Source of the DNA: Bacteroidaceae bacterium
GTDB lineage: Bacteria > Bacteroidota > Bacteroidia > Bacteroidales > Bacteroidaceae
Reading direction: 5' to 3'
DNA length: 64,000 nucleotides
Assembly (NCBI GenBank): GCA_017547585.1
Contig: JAFYPH010000051.1
Location: forward strand, 1-64,000
Below, one piece after another: positions 18,880 to 29,050 of the stretch (the stretch's first letter is position 1; every line of letters starts with the position of its first letter). The notes under the pieces are model-generated. The model did not search any database and was not told the DNA's origin. It saw only the letters and a list, made by a program, of their open reading frames with translations. A program made the position numbers and the translations under genes.

Positions 18880-20325
18880 TTATCCTACCGAGCCTTCGAG
18901 CGACACGCTCAACAGTTTCTGTGCCTCAATGGCAAACTCCATAGGCAGTTTGTTAAGCACCTCTTTAGCGTAACCGTTGACAATGAGGCCGATAGCCTCT
19001 TCGGTGTCTATTCCTCGCTGGTTGCAGTAGAAAAGCTGTTCCTCGGAAATTTTGGATGTTGTTGCCTCGTGCTCTATGATGGCACTATCATTGTGGATGT
19101 CCATATACGGGAAAGTGTGCGCACCGCAACGACTGCCCAACAGCAACGAGTCACACTGACTATAGTTGCGCGCATTGTCGGCATTCTTGGCCACACGCAC
19201 AAGACCACGATAGGAATTCTGGCTCTGTCCGGCCGAGATTCCCTTGCTGATGATGGTGCTGCGGCAATTCTTTCCCAGATGAATCATCTTTGTACCCGTG
19301 TCGGCCTGCTGGAAATTGTTCGTCAGCGCAACAGAGTAGAACTCTCCCTGCGAATTGTCGCCACGCAGCACACAGCTGGGGTACTTCCAAGTGATTGCCG
19401 AGCCTGTCTCTACCTGTGTCCACGACAGTTTGCTGTTCGTGCCGCGGCACTCTCCACGCTTCGTCACAAAGTTATAGATTCCTCCACGGCCCTGCGCGTC
19501 ACCGGGGTACCAGTTCTGCACAGTGCTGTATTTAACCTCGGCATTGTTGCACACAACAATCTCGACGATAGCCGCATGAAGCTGGTTTTCGTCGCGCATG
19601 GGAGCCGTACATCCCTCAAGATAAGAGACATAGCTATCGTCGTCGGCAACAATAAGCGTGCGTTCAAACTGTCCCGTCTGTGCCGCATTTATGCGGAAAT
19701 AGGTAGACAATTCCATGGGGCAACGCACACCCTTGGGAATATAGACAAACGAGCCGTCGCTGAAGACCGCAGAGTTCAGCGCAGCAAAAAAATTGTCACG
19801 ATAGTTTACAACCGAGCCAAGATACTGTTGCACAAGGTCGGGAAACTCCTGCACCGCCTCGCTCATTGAGCAGAAAATGATACCCTTCTCGCGTAATTCC
19901 TCTTTAAAAGTAGTCTTTACAGAGACAGAGTCCATCACAGCATCCACCGCAGTGTTGCTCAGCGCGAGACGCTCCTCGAGAGGAATACCCAGCTTGTCGA
20001 AGGTCTTCATAAGCTCGGGGTCAATCTCTTTATTTTCGTTGCTCTTCTTCTTTTTCAGCGGGTCGGCGTAGTACGAAATTGCCTGATAGTCTATGGGCGG
20101 AATATTCAGATGGGCCCAATTGGGCATTTCCAGCGTCAGCCAATATCTATACGCCTTCAGACGGAACTCGAGCAGCCATTCGGGCTCGTTCTTCTTCGAG
20201 GAGATGAGCCTGATGACATCTTCGTTGAGTCCCTTATCTATAATTTCAGTATTAATATTACTGATAAAGCCATATTTATAGGCCTTATCGGCAATCTTCT
20301 TGAATATATTGTTACTTTTTTTCAT
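18880..20325 (-). CDS. sufB: SufB Fe-S cluster scaffold component
   Basis: A 481-residue SufB, the subunit on which Fe-S clusters are built. Family motifs are [49 protein letters not shown] and a C-terminal [12 protein letters not shown]. The Cys-containing [10 protein letters not shown] and [17 protein letters not shown] segments supply candidate ligands. Its start overlaps the cvpA 3' end by 14 nt, which suggests coupled translation and places the suf genes in the same transcript as cvpA. Confidence 0.97.
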   Translation of the reverse strand: MKKSNNIFKKIADKAYKYGFISNINTEIIDKGLNEDVIRLISSKKNEPEWLLEFRLKAYRYWLTLEMPNWAHLNIPPIDYQAISYYADPLKKKKSNENKEIDPELMKTFDKLGIPLEERLALSNTAVDAVMDSVSVKTTFKEELREKGIIFCSMSEAVQEFPDLVQQYLGSVVNYRDNFFAALNSAVFSDGSFVYIPKGVRCPMELSTYFRINAAQTGQFERTLIVADDDSYVSYLEGCTAPMRDENQLHAAIVEIVVCNNAEVKYSTVQNWYPGDAQGRGGIYNFVTKRGECRGTNSKLSWTQVETGSAITWKYPSCVLRGDNSQGEFYSVALTNNFQQADTGTKMIHLGKNCRSTIISKGISAGQSQNSYRGLVRVAKNADNARNYSQCDSLLLGSRCGAHTFPYMDIHNDSAIIEHEATTSKISEEQLFYCNQRGIDTEEAIGLIVNGYAKEVLNKLPMEFAIEAQKLLSVSLEGSVG

Positions 20326-20809
20326 GTATCTCTTTTTTCATCTCTTCGATAAAAGCAACCGAGAGTTTGCGCATCGGCTTATATAACATCGAATTTTCCT
20401 GCGATGTTTGTCCGAAAAGCGCATTTGTGTTATCTATCTTACTTATGGCCGACACTGCACCTACAAACAACAGCACAGTAATTGCACTGCTGAGCAATCC
20501 ACCCAGCAGACGGTCGGCAAAGCCCAACAGTATCAGTCTGAAGAACCATCGTATGATGGCACCGACAAGCTGGAACAGACTCACGATGATGGCAAAGATA
20601 AGAATGCCTCCAAGAAGATTGCAGACAAACTCACTCCACCCCGTCCATTCTACAAGTTTGCAGCCGAGCGACGGATAAAATAAGATAGCTTGGAGCAGGC
20701 CTATAATAATACCTGCTCCAAGTGTCAATTGTTTGATAATACCTTTGTAGCAACCGATGGCAAAGCCTATGCACACAACCACTGCAAAGATTATATCCAA
20801 AGTATTCAT
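20312..20809 (-). CDS. CvpA family membrane protein
   Basis: A 165-residue protein with four hydrophobic segments and the CvpA pattern ([19 protein letters not shown], then [15 protein letters not shown]). CvpA relatives are needed for colicin V export and for envelope stress resistance in enterobacteria; the role in Bacteroidota is not established. It lies 49 nt after infB and overlaps sufB. The gap after infB holds a weak AT-rich hairpin that lacks a T tract. Confidence 0.85.
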   Translation of the reverse strand: MNTLDIIFAVVVCIGFAIGCYKGIIKQLTLGAGIIIGLLQAILFYPSLGCKLVEWTGWSEFVCNLLGGILIFAIIVSLFQLVGAIIRWFFRLILLGFADRLLGGLLSSAITVLLFVGAVSAISKIDNTNALFGQTSQENSMLYKPMRKLSVAFIEEMKKEIHEKK

Positions 20810-20858
20810 CTTTCAGAAACTGTTTATAAAAGTTTTTAAAAAATCAGTAAACAGTCTC

Positions 20859-23771
20859 TTACAACTTCTGTTTAACCTCAATCTCGGTGAAGGTCTCGAT
20901 AATATCACCAACTTTAATATCATCGTTACCGTTAAGGCTGATACCGCACTCGTAGTTCACGTTCACCTCCTTAACATCCTCCTTGAAGCGTTTGAGCGCT
21001 GCAAGACCACCGGTGAAGATTACAATACCGTCGCGGATGAGACGCGCACGGTCGGTGCGCTTAACCTTACCCTCACGCACGAGACAGCCGGCAACCGTAC
21101 CCACCTTGCTGATGTGGAAGGTCTCGCGTACCTCGATGGTAGCGGTAATCTCCTCTTTGAGCACGGGGGCAAGCATACCCTCCATCGCAGCCTTCACCTC
21201 CTCGATAGCATCGTAGATGATTGAGTAGAGACGAATATCGACACCATCCTGCTCGGCGAGCTTGCGTGCAGTCACCGAAGGACGCACCTGGAAGCCCACG
21301 ATGATGGCATCCGAAGCAGCTGCAAGGCTCACGTCAGACTCTGAAATCTGACCCACAGCCTTATGGATAACATTAATCTGGATAGTCTCTGTAGAGAGCT
21401 TAATCAACGAGTCGCTGAGAGCCTCGATAGAGCCGTCCACGTCACCCTTAACAATGATATTGAGTGTCTGGAAGTTACCAAGAGCAATACGACGACCAAC
21501 CTCGTCGAGAGTAAGCATCTTCTGTGTACGCAGACCCTGCTCGCGCTGCAACTGCTCGCGCTTGCCTGTAATCTCGCGTGCCTCGCGCTCGCTGTCGACA
21601 ATGTTGAATGTGTCACCCGCTGCGGGAGCACCGTTCAAGCCCAGGATAAGCGCAGGCTCGGCGGGACGCACCTGCTTGATGCGCTGGTTACGCTCGTTGA
21701 AGATAGCCTTCACCTTACCCCACTGAGTACCGGCAACAACAATGTCACCCACGTTCAGTGTACCATTCTGCACAAGCACGGTAGCCACGTATCCGCGACC
21801 TTTGTCGAGGGTAGACTCGATTACGGAGCCCACAGCCTTACGGTCGGGGTTAGCCTTGAGTTCGAGCATTTCTGCCTCGAGAAGCACCTTCTCCATAAGT
21901 TCAGAAACACCGAGACCCTTCTTGGCCGAAATATCCTGTGACTGGTATTTTCCACCCCAGTCCTCGACGAGCAAGTTCATGTTAGCAAGCTCCTCTTTGA
22001 TGCGGTTGGGGTCGGCGCTGGGCTTATCTACCTTGTTGATAGCAAACACGATGGGAACACCCGCTGCCATTGCGTGGTTGATAGCCTCTTTTGTCTGGGG
22101 CATCACATTGTCGTCGGCAGCAATGATGATGATGGCAATATCGGTAATCTTCGCACCACGTGCACGCATAGCTGTAAACGCTTCGTGACCGGGAGTATCG
22201 AGGAAGGTGATACGCTTGCCATTCTCCATCTTCACATTGTAAGCACCAATGTGCTGAGTGATACCTCCGGCCTCACCGGCAATCACATTAGACTTTCTAA
22301 TGTAGTCGAGCAACGAAGTCTTACCGTGGTCAACGTGACCCATCACAGTGATAATGGGCGCACGGGGAAGAAGGTTAGCCTCGTCATCTGTATCCTCGGA
22401 AATAGCATGAGCAACCTCGGCGCTTACATACTCGGTAGTGTAACCGAACTCCTCGGCAACGATGTTGATTGTCTCGGCGTCGAGACGCTGGTTGATAGAT
22501 ACCATGATGCCGATGCTCATACAGGTAGCGATAACCTGTGTAACAGAGATATTCATCATGCTCGCAAGCTCGTTGGCGGTAACAAACTCTGTTAGTTTGA
22601 GTACCTTGCTCTGCTCCATTTCGCTATTCTCAAGCTGCTGCTGACGCTCGGCTGCAAGCTCGCGTTTCTCTTTGCGGTACTTTGCGGCCTTGCCCTTTCC
22701 GCGGTTGGTCAGACGCTCGAGTGTCTCCTTTATCTGTTTAGAAACATCCTCGTCGTTAACCTCGCTCTTGTCGTAGCGTTTATGCTGACGGTCGCGGTCT
22801 TTGCGACTGCCCTTAGAAGCATTGTCCTTGTTGGCAGCATTATTGTTGTTCTTGCCACCACCCTGCCAGCCGTTATTCTGGGGCTCGTTAGACTGCAGAG
22901 CGTTTCCACCACCCTGAACAGAGTCGATGTTTACACGCTGATTACCGATACGCGCACGCTTCTTTTTCTTCTCGGCAGAATTCTCGCCGCCATGATTACC
23001 TTTGGCGCTCTCTTTAGCCTGCTTACGCTGCTCTTCGCGAAGCTTGTCTTTCTCTTCGCGCTCCTTTCTCTTCTCCTCTTTGCTCTTCTTCTTGGGGCGT
23101 GTAGACTGGTTGATTGCCGAAAGGTCAATCTGGCCCACGATGTTAAGCTTGGGCTTAATCTCGTTCACCTGTGTCAATGAGGGTGCGGGAGCCTCCTCTT
23201 TTGCTGCAACCTCAACAGCGGGTGCAGCCTCGACAACAGGAGCAACCTCAACGGGCTTCTCCGCTACGGGAGCAGCCACTTTCTCGGGCTGCGCGGGCTT
23301 CGCCTCGCTTGCCACAGGCTGTTTCTCCTTTGCAGGCTGGGGGGCTTTCTTCTTGGCAACAGCCGACACCGAACGCTTATTCAATGCGTCAAGGTCGATG
23401 CGGTTGATTACCTTTATCTTAAACTCGCCATTAGAGCCTTCGGCTGCAGGCGCCTCCTTCTTCTCGGGCTGAGCGGGCTCGACCTCCTGCGCAGCAGGAG
23501 CCTCCTCGGCCTTGGGCTGAGCCTCTTTGGCAACCTCGATAGAAACGCTCTTAGGCTTCTCTTTATTCTGTCTCTCCTGAGTGAATTTGTCCGACTGAAT
23601 GCGAAGATTCTTATCGGTACTGAACTCCTTAATGAGCAGATTGTAGCCCTCTTCGGGAACAACCGCATTAGGATTCTCTTCAATCTCGAAGTTATTCTTT
23701 TGCAGGAACTCCACTATCGTAGAAAGTCCTACATTTAATTCTTTCTGTACTTTATTTAATCTAATCTTCAT
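20859..23771 (-). CDS. infB: Translation initiation factor IF-2
   Basis: A 970-residue IF-2 that delivers initiator tRNA to the small ribosomal subunit. An IF2-N domain (1-50) is followed by a long low-complexity linker (about 60-390) that alternates Ala/Pro/Glu and Lys/Arg/Asn/Gly-rich tracts, then a second IF2-N domain (390-445). The GTPase domain starts near 470 with P-loop GHVDHGKTS (478-486), followed by DTPGHEAF and NKVD. C-terminal domains bind initiator tRNA. The linker is long and probably poorly conserved. It is 26 nt downstream of nusA. Confidence 0.98.
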   Translation of the reverse strand: MKIRLNKVQKELNVGLSTIVEFLQKNNFEIEENPNAVVPEEGYNLLIKEFSTDKNLRIQSDKFTQERQNKEKPKSVSIEVAKEAQPKAEEAPAAQEVEPAQPEKKEAPAAEGSNGEFKIKVINRIDLDALNKRSVSAVAKKKAPQPAKEKQPVASEAKPAQPEKVAAPVAEKPVEVAPVVEAAPAVEVAAKEEAPAPSLTQVNEIKPKLNIVGQIDLSAINQSTRPKKKSKEEKRKEREEKDKLREEQRKQAKESAKGNHGGENSAEKKKKRARIGNQRVNIDSVQGGGNALQSNEPQNNGWQGGGKNNNNAANKDNASKGSRKDRDRQHKRYDKSEVNDEDVSKQIKETLERLTNRGKGKAAKYRKEKRELAAERQQQLENSEMEQSKVLKLTEFVTANELASMMNISVTQVIATCMSIGIMVSINQRLDAETINIVAEEFGYTTEYVSAEVAHAISEDTDDEANLLPRAPIITVMGHVDHGKTSLLDYIRKSNVIAGEAGGITQHIGAYNVKMENGKRITFLDTPGHEAFTAMRARGAKITDIAIIIIAADDNVMPQTKEAINHAMAAGVPIVFAINKVDKPSADPNRIKEELANMNLLVEDWGGKYQSQDISAKKGLGVSELMEKVLLEAEMLELKANPDRKAVGSVIESTLDKGRGYVATVLVQNGTLNVGDIVVAGTQWGKVKAIFNERNQRIKQVRPAEPALILGLNGAPAAGDTFNIVDSEREAREITGKREQLQREQGLRTQKMLTLDEVGRRIALGNFQTLNIIVKGDVDGSIEALSDSLIKLSTETIQINVIHKAVGQISESDVSLAAASDAIIVGFQVRPSVTARKLAEQDGVDIRLYSIIYDAIEEVKAAMEGMLAPVLKEEITATIEVRETFHISKVGTVAGCLVREGKVKRTDRARLIRDGIVIFTGGLAALKRFKEDVKEVNVNYECGISLNGNDDIKVGDIIETFTEIEVKQKL

Positions 23772-23797
23772 TCGGCGGTAATGTTTTTAAAAATTCC

Positions 23798-25081
23798 TTA
23801 CTCTTCGCTTTCATCCTCACTATTCTCATTATCATCCTCAAACTCAGCCTTCAACACACTGATTACGTGATCCACAGTATCCTCTTCGAGGTCGGCCTTC
23901 TCTACAAGCACCTCACGGGGAACGCGCAACACCGACTTTGCAGTCTCGAAGCCAATCTTCTTGATTGCATTGATGATCCACTCGTCAATCTCGTCGGTAA
24001 ACTCATCAAGATAGATGTCATCCTCTTGTGTGTCATTCTCGCGGTAAACGTCGATAGTGTACTCTGTGAGCATACTTGCAAGCTTGATGTTCAATCCATT
24101 CTTACCGATAGCCAAAGATACCTCCTCGGGCTTCAAATAAACATCAGCACTGCGTTTCTCGTTGTCGAGGTTGATTGTGAACACCTTTGCGGGGCTGAGC
24201 GCACGCTTGATGAAGAGCTCGATGTTAGAAGTATAGTTGATAACGTCGATATTCTCGTTACGAAGCTCGCGAACGATGCCGTGGATACGTGAGCCCTTCA
24301 CGCCCACACAAGCACCTACGGGGTCGATGCGATCGTCGTACGACTCAACAGCAATCTTGGCACGCTCGCCGGGGATACGTGCAATTTTCTTGATGGTAAT
24401 CAGGCCATCGTTAATCTCGGGCACCTCAAGCTCGAAAAGACGCTGCAGGAACACAGGCGATGTACGGCTGAGGATAATCTTGGGATTGTTATTCTGGTTA
24501 TCCACACGTGCAACAACGGCACGAACATTCTCGCCTTTGCGATAGAAGTCCGAAGGAATCTGCTCGCTCTTGGGAAGGATAAGCTCGTTACCCTCGTCGT
24601 CGAGCAACAGAATCTCTTTTTTCCAAATCTGATAAACCTCGGCGCTTACAATCTGGCCAACCTTCTCTGTATATTTGTTGTAGAGACTGTCCTTCTCGAG
24701 CTCGAGAATCTTTGACGCCAATGTCTGACGGAGGTTAAGAATCACGCGACGACCAAACTCGGCGAACTTGATAATCTCGCTCACCTCCTCACCCTCTTCG
24801 AACGACTCGTCAATCTTCTGAGCCTCCGAGAGAGAAATCTCGAGGTTGTCATTCTGCACATTGTCATCAGCAACCACGATACGACGGCGCTGAATCTCAA
24901 GGTCGCCACGGTCGGGGTTTACAATAACAGAATAGTTCTCGTCAGTTCCGTACATATTTACAAGCACCTTGCGGAAGCTCTCCTCGAGCACGCTGATCAT
25001 TGTTGTACGGTCGATGTTCTTAGACTCTTTAAACTCCTGGAAAGTATCCAAAAGGTTAATCGTTTCCTCTTTCTTTGCCAT
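23798..25081 (-). CDS. nusA: Transcription termination/antitermination factor NusA
   Basis: A 427-residue NusA. An N-terminal RNA-polymerase-binding domain is followed by S1 (about 135-200) and two KH domains (GVKGSRIHGIVRELRNENIDV, split as GVKGSRIHG and ELRNENIDVI; then LAIGKNGLNIKLAS). It ends in a short acidic tail (DDNENSEDESEE). NusA modulates pausing, intrinsic termination and antitermination. Because the operon leader holds a terminator hairpin, NusA could regulate its own operon, as it does in E. coli; this is inference. It lies 2 nt after rimP. Confidence 0.97.
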   Translation of the reverse strand: MAKKEETINLLDTFQEFKESKNIDRTTMISVLEESFRKVLVNMYGTDENYSVIVNPDRGDLEIQRRRIVVADDNVQNDNLEISLSEAQKIDESFEEGEEVSEIIKFAEFGRRVILNLRQTLASKILELEKDSLYNKYTEKVGQIVSAEVYQIWKKEILLLDDEGNELILPKSEQIPSDFYRKGENVRAVVARVDNQNNNPKIILSRTSPVFLQRLFELEVPEINDGLITIKKIARIPGERAKIAVESYDDRIDPVGACVGVKGSRIHGIVRELRNENIDVINYTSNIELFIKRALSPAKVFTINLDNEKRSADVYLKPEEVSLAIGKNGLNIKLASMLTEYTIDVYRENDTQEDDIYLDEFTDEIDEWIINAIKKIGFETAKSVLRVPREVLVEKADLEEDTVDHVISVLKAEFEDDNENSEDESEE

Positions 25082-25083
25082 AT

Positions 25084-25551
25084 TTATTTGAATTTTATTA
25101 TATACTTCGTGTATTTTACCTCGTCGAAAGTAAATTTAAGGTCCACCTCAACAAGCTGGGGACGCTTAACGCCTTCGACCTTCTCTTTCTTTGTCATCGA
25201 CAGCACAAAATCCTCGTCGCCGACCTCTTTAAGGATGCCCTTATACTTTTTGCCATCCTTGCCGAGCACCTCAACCTCGAGACCTATGTGGTTCTTATAC
25301 TGCTGCACCACCTTAAAGGGCTGTCCGAGACCTGCCGAGCCCACTTCGAGCTCATAGTCCTCACTGTCGCGGCTGAGCCCCGACTCAATGTGACGGCTCA
25401 ATTCGGCACAATCCTCTATCCACACACCCTCGGCGTGGTCAATTTCCACCGTAATTTTGTCATCTTTGGTAATAATTACATCCACCAAAAAATACTCTTT
25501 GTCGGCAAGCCACTCATTGGCAAGCTCTACAACTTTTTGTCTGTCAATCAT
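25084..25551 (-). CDS. rimP: Ribosome maturation factor RimP
   Basis: A 155-residue RimP that helps mature the 30S subunit. The family core ELEVGSAGLGQPFK (usual form VSSPGLDRPL) is present between an N-terminal ferredoxin-like domain and a C-terminal Sm-like barrel. It is the first gene of the rimP-nusA-infB group, a conserved order in bacteria. Its leader (25552-25635) contains a strong hairpin with a T tract between promoter and start codon. Confidence 0.93.
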   Translation of the reverse strand: MIDRQKVVELANEWLADKEYFLVDVIITKDDKITVEIDHAEGVWIEDCAELSRHIESGLSRDSEDYELEVGSAGLGQPFKVVQQYKNHIGLEVEVLGKDGKKYKGILKEVGDEDFVLSMTKKEKVEGVKRPQLVEVDLKFTFDEVKYTKYIIKFK

Positions 25552-25590
25552 ATAGGATTATAATAATCTGTTGAATTGCTTAGCAAACAC

Positions 25591-25616
25591 AAAAAAGAGG
25601 GGCTTTTCAGCCCCTC
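25591..25616 (-). terminator. Intrinsic terminator inside the rimP leader (candidate attenuator)
   Basis: Read on the minus strand, GAGGGGCT-GAAA-AGCCCCTC (an 8-bp GC-rich stem) is followed by six T. It lies about 20 nt after the -7 box of the rimP promoter and 40 nt before the rimP ATG. It cannot be the galA terminator, because galA has its own at 25704-25740 and the rimP promoter lies between the two. A 5-codon open frame (ATG AAG ATG AGG GGC TGA) ends within the left stem arm. Confidence 0.85.
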
Positions 25617-25635
25617 ATCTTCATCTAATTCATTG

Positions 25636-25667
25636 CAAAGATATGCATAAAATATCATAATTCCAAA
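25636..25667 (-). promoter_or_regulatory. Bacteroidota promoter for the rimP-nusA-infB operon
   Basis: On the minus strand TTTG (25664-25667) lies 20 nt from TATCTTTG (25636-25643), an exact consensus match. Its position downstream of the galA terminator makes it the start of the rimP transcript. Confidence 0.85.
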
Positions 25668-25703
25668 TCTTCGCGCGCATTTATTATATAAAATAGACTC
25701 GAA

Positions 25704-25740
25704 TAAAAAAATCCGCGCCGACAAAAGAATATCGGCGCGG
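25704..25740 (-). terminator. Intrinsic terminator of the galactosidase operon
   Basis: A 9-bp GC stem (CCGCGCCGA at 25713-25721, complement at 25732-25740) is followed on the minus strand by seven T. It lies 27 nt after the GH36 stop codon. Confidence 0.93.
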
Positions 25741-25766
25741 AAAATATCATAGAAAAACCGTTACGG

Positions 25767-27950
25767 TTATTTAACCTCTACAAGATGCAGAGCAACGCTC
25801 GAATACTCAGTCTTCAAGAGATTGCGCATTGCGAGACCCTCCTCCATCAACAGCTTACCGCTGAACACCTTACCATCAACCGCGCAAGGCTTCGCCTCGT
25901 TCACAGGAGTAAGATCCTTCACCTTGTACATTTTGTTTGCGTCAAGGCCGGCCATCTTCACTGTGGGAATGATAGAGTTTATAAAGTGAGCAGTCTTATA
26001 GACATAGAACACAGCCTCATTCTGCTCGGGAGTAACGTACATGAGCGACGCAAGACCCTTGTTGTCGTAGGGAGAAACAAGGCGATAGAGGTCGCCAAAC
26101 TGCACTACGGGGCGGATGCTCTTGTATGCAGCGATTGCACGTTTCGCAAAAGCCTTATCCTTCTCGCTCATATCCTTGGGCTGAATCTCCATACCCAGAC
26201 GACCCGACATTGCCACGTCGAAGCGGAACTTCAAGGGCACTGTACGACCAGTCTGGTGGTTCTTGTCGGCACTTACGTGCGACGCCATTGCTATTGCAGG
26301 ATAGAAAGTTGAAACACCCCACTGCAGATAGATGCGCTGCAATGCATCTGTGTCGTCACTTGTCCAGAACTCGTTGAAATAGGGCAAGAAGCCGTAGTTC
26401 ACGCGACCGCCACCACCGGCACAAGCCTGCATCACAAGCTTGGGATATTTTGCACGGATGCGCTCACACACCTTGCGCAATCCACGGTGATACTCAATAT
26501 AGATGTGCGACTGCTTGTCTTTGGGCAGGTAGTATGAGCCATAATCCTGTACCGAGCAGTTAGCGTCCCACTTCATATATTTAATCTCGGGGAAGTTGGT
26601 CATCAACGAGTCAACAACGCCGAATACAAAATCCTGAACTTCGGGATTCGAGAGGTCGAGGATAACCTGTGTGCCGCCACGACCGGTAGAAACGGGACGG
26701 TTGTCCACGCGAAGAATCCATTTGGGCTTATTCTCGAAAAGCTCACTCTTGGTGTTAGAGCTTTCGGGCTCAATCCAGATACCGAATTTGATATTGTGAT
26801 TCTTGGCCGATGCAATGAGGCCGCCGATGCCCTCGGGCAATTTCTCCTTGCACACCATCCAGTCGCCAAGAGACGAAGAGCCGTTGTTACGGGGGTATTT
26901 GTCGCCGAACCAGCCGTCGTCCATCACAAAGAGCTCGCCACCGATAGCCGAGAACTCTTTCATCATATTGTCCATCTCTTTCTGGTTAACGTTGAAGTAG
27001 ACACCCTCCCAGCTATTCAAGAGAATATCCTCGGCAACGTCACCCTCCCACAGCTTGTACTTGCGTGCCCAACGGTGGAAAGCGCGGCTGACGCCACCCT
27101 TACCTGTGGTGCTGAAGGTCATGCAGAACTCGGGAGTAACGAATGTCTCGTTCTTTTCGAGCTTGTAGAAAGAGGTCTCTTCGTTGATACCTGCGCTTAC
27201 AGAGAGTGCGGTGTTCGAAGCAATAACCTTTATAAGATAGTTACCTGTCCATGCGAGAGTACCGCCGAATACGTGGCCATGCTCCTCGCCGGGCTTTCCG
27301 TCCATAGAGAGAAGGAACGAGGGGTTATCCTGCTCGGTGTTGCACATTCCATCCTTGTTCGAAATTGTCTTCTGACCATTTGTCAACTGCTCCTCGGCCA
27401 TTGTATGCTCCGAGCCCCAGAAGCCGTGGAAGTGAGTCATCCAGTTGTCGCCACGCTGCAAGGGGAAGAACGCCGATGCGAAACGATAGAGAGTAACAGG
27501 CTTTTTGCCTGCATTCTCAATCTCCACCCATGTGCTTATAATGTCTGTACCCTTGTAGGCCTTGAAAAGCTGCTTAACAACAAAAGGATAAACTTTGTCC
27601 TTCATTGTAATCTCGGTGATGTCGCCATCCTTGTCCGAGAACTGACGAACGCCGCTCACTGCAAGGTCAAGAGTCATGTTACCATCGCTGTGCTGAACTG
27701 CAATAGCCTTCTCGTTGGCAGTCTTGAGACCGAATGCAGGATAGCTCTCAACCTCGAGCGCGAGGCCAGCGTCGAAGATTCCCTGAACATCAGCCTGCTC
27801 TATACGCGCACCATAATACTGATATTTGGGACGCTCACCCTCGTTGGCTGTAACAAGCAACGAAGTCTTTGCCGTAGAAATAAGATAATTCTCGGCGCTC
27901 ACTGCTACAGCAATTGCAAGCAGCGAGAAGAGTAATAAAAACTTTTTCAT
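25767..27950 (-). CDS. Secreted GH36-type alpha-galactosidase
   Basis: A 727-residue secreted enzyme predicted to remove terminal alpha-galactose from raffinose-family sugars, galactomannan or host glycans. A signal peptide (1-19, VSA-E) is followed by an N-terminal beta-sandwich, then the barrel with FVMDDGWFGD (342-351), nucleophile Asp462 in KWDANCS and the acid/base pair in TSDDTD (532-533). The order and spacing fit GH36 (clan GH-D). It lies 7 nt downstream of a GH43 lipoprotein gene, so the two are probably cotranscribed. Confidence 0.93.
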   Translation of the reverse strand: MKKFLLLFSLLAIAVAVSAENYLISTAKTSLLVTANEGERPKYQYYGARIEQADVQGIFDAGLALEVESYPAFGLKTANEKAIAVQHSDGNMTLDLAVSGVRQFSDKDGDITEITMKDKVYPFVVKQLFKAYKGTDIISTWVEIENAGKKPVTLYRFASAFFPLQRGDNWMTHFHGFWGSEHTMAEEQLTNGQKTISNKDGMCNTEQDNPSFLLSMDGKPGEEHGHVFGGTLAWTGNYLIKVIASNTALSVSAGINEETSFYKLEKNETFVTPEFCMTFSTTGKGGVSRAFHRWARKYKLWEGDVAEDILLNSWEGVYFNVNQKEMDNMMKEFSAIGGELFVMDDGWFGDKYPRNNGSSSLGDWMVCKEKLPEGIGGLIASAKNHNIKFGIWIEPESSNTKSELFENKPKWILRVDNRPVSTGRGGTQVILDLSNPEVQDFVFGVVDSLMTNFPEIKYMKWDANCSVQDYGSYYLPKDKQSHIYIEYHRGLRKVCERIRAKYPKLVMQACAGGGGRVNYGFLPYFNEFWTSDDTDALQRIYLQWGVSTFYPAIAMASHVSADKNHQTGRTVPLKFRFDVAMSGRLGMEIQPKDMSEKDKAFAKRAIAAYKSIRPVVQFGDLYRLVSPYDNKGLASLMYVTPEQNEAVFYVYKTAHFINSIIPTVKMAGLDANKMYKVKDLTPVNEAKPCAVDGKVFSGKLLMEEGLAMRNLLKTEYSSVALHLVEVK

Positions 27951-27957
27951 AGCTAAA

Positions 27958-28950
27958 TTATTTTTTAATTAATGAAGGCTCAACACCCTGGAAAGTCATT
28001 CTCACAGGATTAATGAAGCCCTTTTCGTCGAAAGTCATTTTATCGATGCAGGTTACACGATAGTTGCCGTTAGTCTCGCCCAATGGACGACGATGATAGA
28101 CAATATAATACTCGTCTGTCTCGGGCTTTATGATTACCGAGTGGTGACCGGCGCCACGCGCAACGGTAGAATCCTGCTGCAGAATCTTCGCCTCGCGTTC
28201 AAAGGGGCCGAAAGGAGAGTCGGCAATAGCATAGGCCACAGAATAGTCGGGACCCGTCCAGCCACCCTCGCTCCACATAAAGTAGTACTTTCCATCCTTC
28301 TTGAACATGAAAGGACCCTCTACGTAGTTCTTGGGAGTAACCTCTTTGAACATTGTGCCATCCTCGAAGGGAACGATAGACTTAAAGTCGTTGCTCAATT
28401 TTACCATGTTACAGTGTCCCCAACCGCCGTAATACATATAATAGGTACTGTCATTCTCGCGGTAGACAAACTGGTCGATGGGCTGCGCATGGTTGACAAT
28501 AGTGTCGATGAGAGGCTTTCCTATAAGGTCTTTATAGGGGCCCTCGGGTTTGTCGGCAACAGCAACGCCAATGCCACCCGGCTGTCCGTTCTTCTGAATG
28601 TTGTTCGCACCGAAGAAGAAATAGTACTTTCCATTTTTCGAGATTACCGACGGTGCCCACATTGCATTTGTGGCCCATTTAACCTCAACGGTGTCGATGA
28701 TATTAGGATGCTTGGTCCATGTTACAAGGTCTTTCGACGAGAAGCAGTCGAAGAACACCTGCTCGTGGAAAGGCTTGCTCCATGTGGGGAAAATCCAGTA
28801 AGTATCGTCGTAGATGATACCCTCGGGATCAGCGTACCAGCCCTCGAAAATGGGGTTTCCGCTTGTAACCGCCTCGTCGGGATTGCTCTTAGTACCACAG
28901 GCGGCAACCATAAGCATCAGCATCAACGACGCAAGATAAAAGAGTCTCAT
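27958..28950 (-). CDS. GH43-family glycoside hydrolase lipoprotein
   Basis: A 330-residue five-bladed beta-propeller hydrolase with a lipobox at VAAC (Cys18). The three catalytic acids are visible: base Asp41 in GWYADPE, pKa-modulating Asp159 in AQPIDQ and acid Glu211 in YVEGPFMF. GH43 members cleave arabinose, xylose or galactose linkages; the substrate is not determined here. The longer frame starts at a TTG (28971); I chose the ATG at 28950 because it directly begins the signal peptide. It is grouped with the alpha-galactosidase, which suggests joint action on a galactose/arabinose-decorated glycan. Confidence 0.9.
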   Translation of the reverse strand: MRLFYLASLMLMLMVAACGTKSNPDEAVTSGNPIFEGWYADPEGIIYDDTYWIFPTWSKPFHEQVFFDCFSSKDLVTWTKHPNIIDTVEVKWATNAMWAPSVISKNGKYYFFFGANNIQKNGQPGGIGVAVADKPEGPYKDLIGKPLIDTIVNHAQPIDQFVYRENDSTYYMYYGGWGHCNMVKLSNDFKSIVPFEDGTMFKEVTPKNYVEGPFMFKKDGKYYFMWSEGGWTGPDYSVAYAIADSPFGPFEREAKILQQDSTVARGAGHHSVIIKPETDEYYIVYHRRPLGETNGNYRVTCIDKMTFDEKGFINPVRMTFQGVEPSLIKK

Positions 28951-28988
28951 AAATATATAATTTTGAAACAATTAATACTTTATTGCAT

Positions 28989-29023
28989 AGAGGCTGTCCG
29001 ACAAAAATTGTCAAACAGCCTCT
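28989..29023 (-). terminator. 3' hairpin of the POT transporter gene
   Basis: An interrupted stem (AGAGGCTGT plus GACAA against TTGTC plus ACAGCCTCT) lies 27 nt past the transporter stop. The T-rich tract is on the plus-strand side, so it is a poor rho-independent terminator for the minus-strand gene and may act as an mRNA 3' end stabiliser. Confidence 0.5.
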
Positions 29024-29050
29024 TTTATTTTGAATCTTTATATGCAAAAA

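Noticed and set aside
20816..20858. Inverted repeat just after the infB stop (arms GAAACTGTTTA and TAAACAGTCTC) as a terminator
   Set aside because: One mismatch, a 21-nt AT-rich loop and no T tract on the minus strand make it a poor terminator. It could be a processing or stability hairpin at most.
26796..27935. A 379-codon open frame on the plus strand
   Set aside because: It is antisense to the GH36 alpha-galactosidase, whose catalytic motifs are intact on the other strand.
28989..29023. Hairpin with AGAGGCTGT arms considered as an insertion-sequence end
   Set aside because: No transposase or second matching end lies nearby. Its position 27 nt after a stop codon fits a 3' transcript hairpin better.
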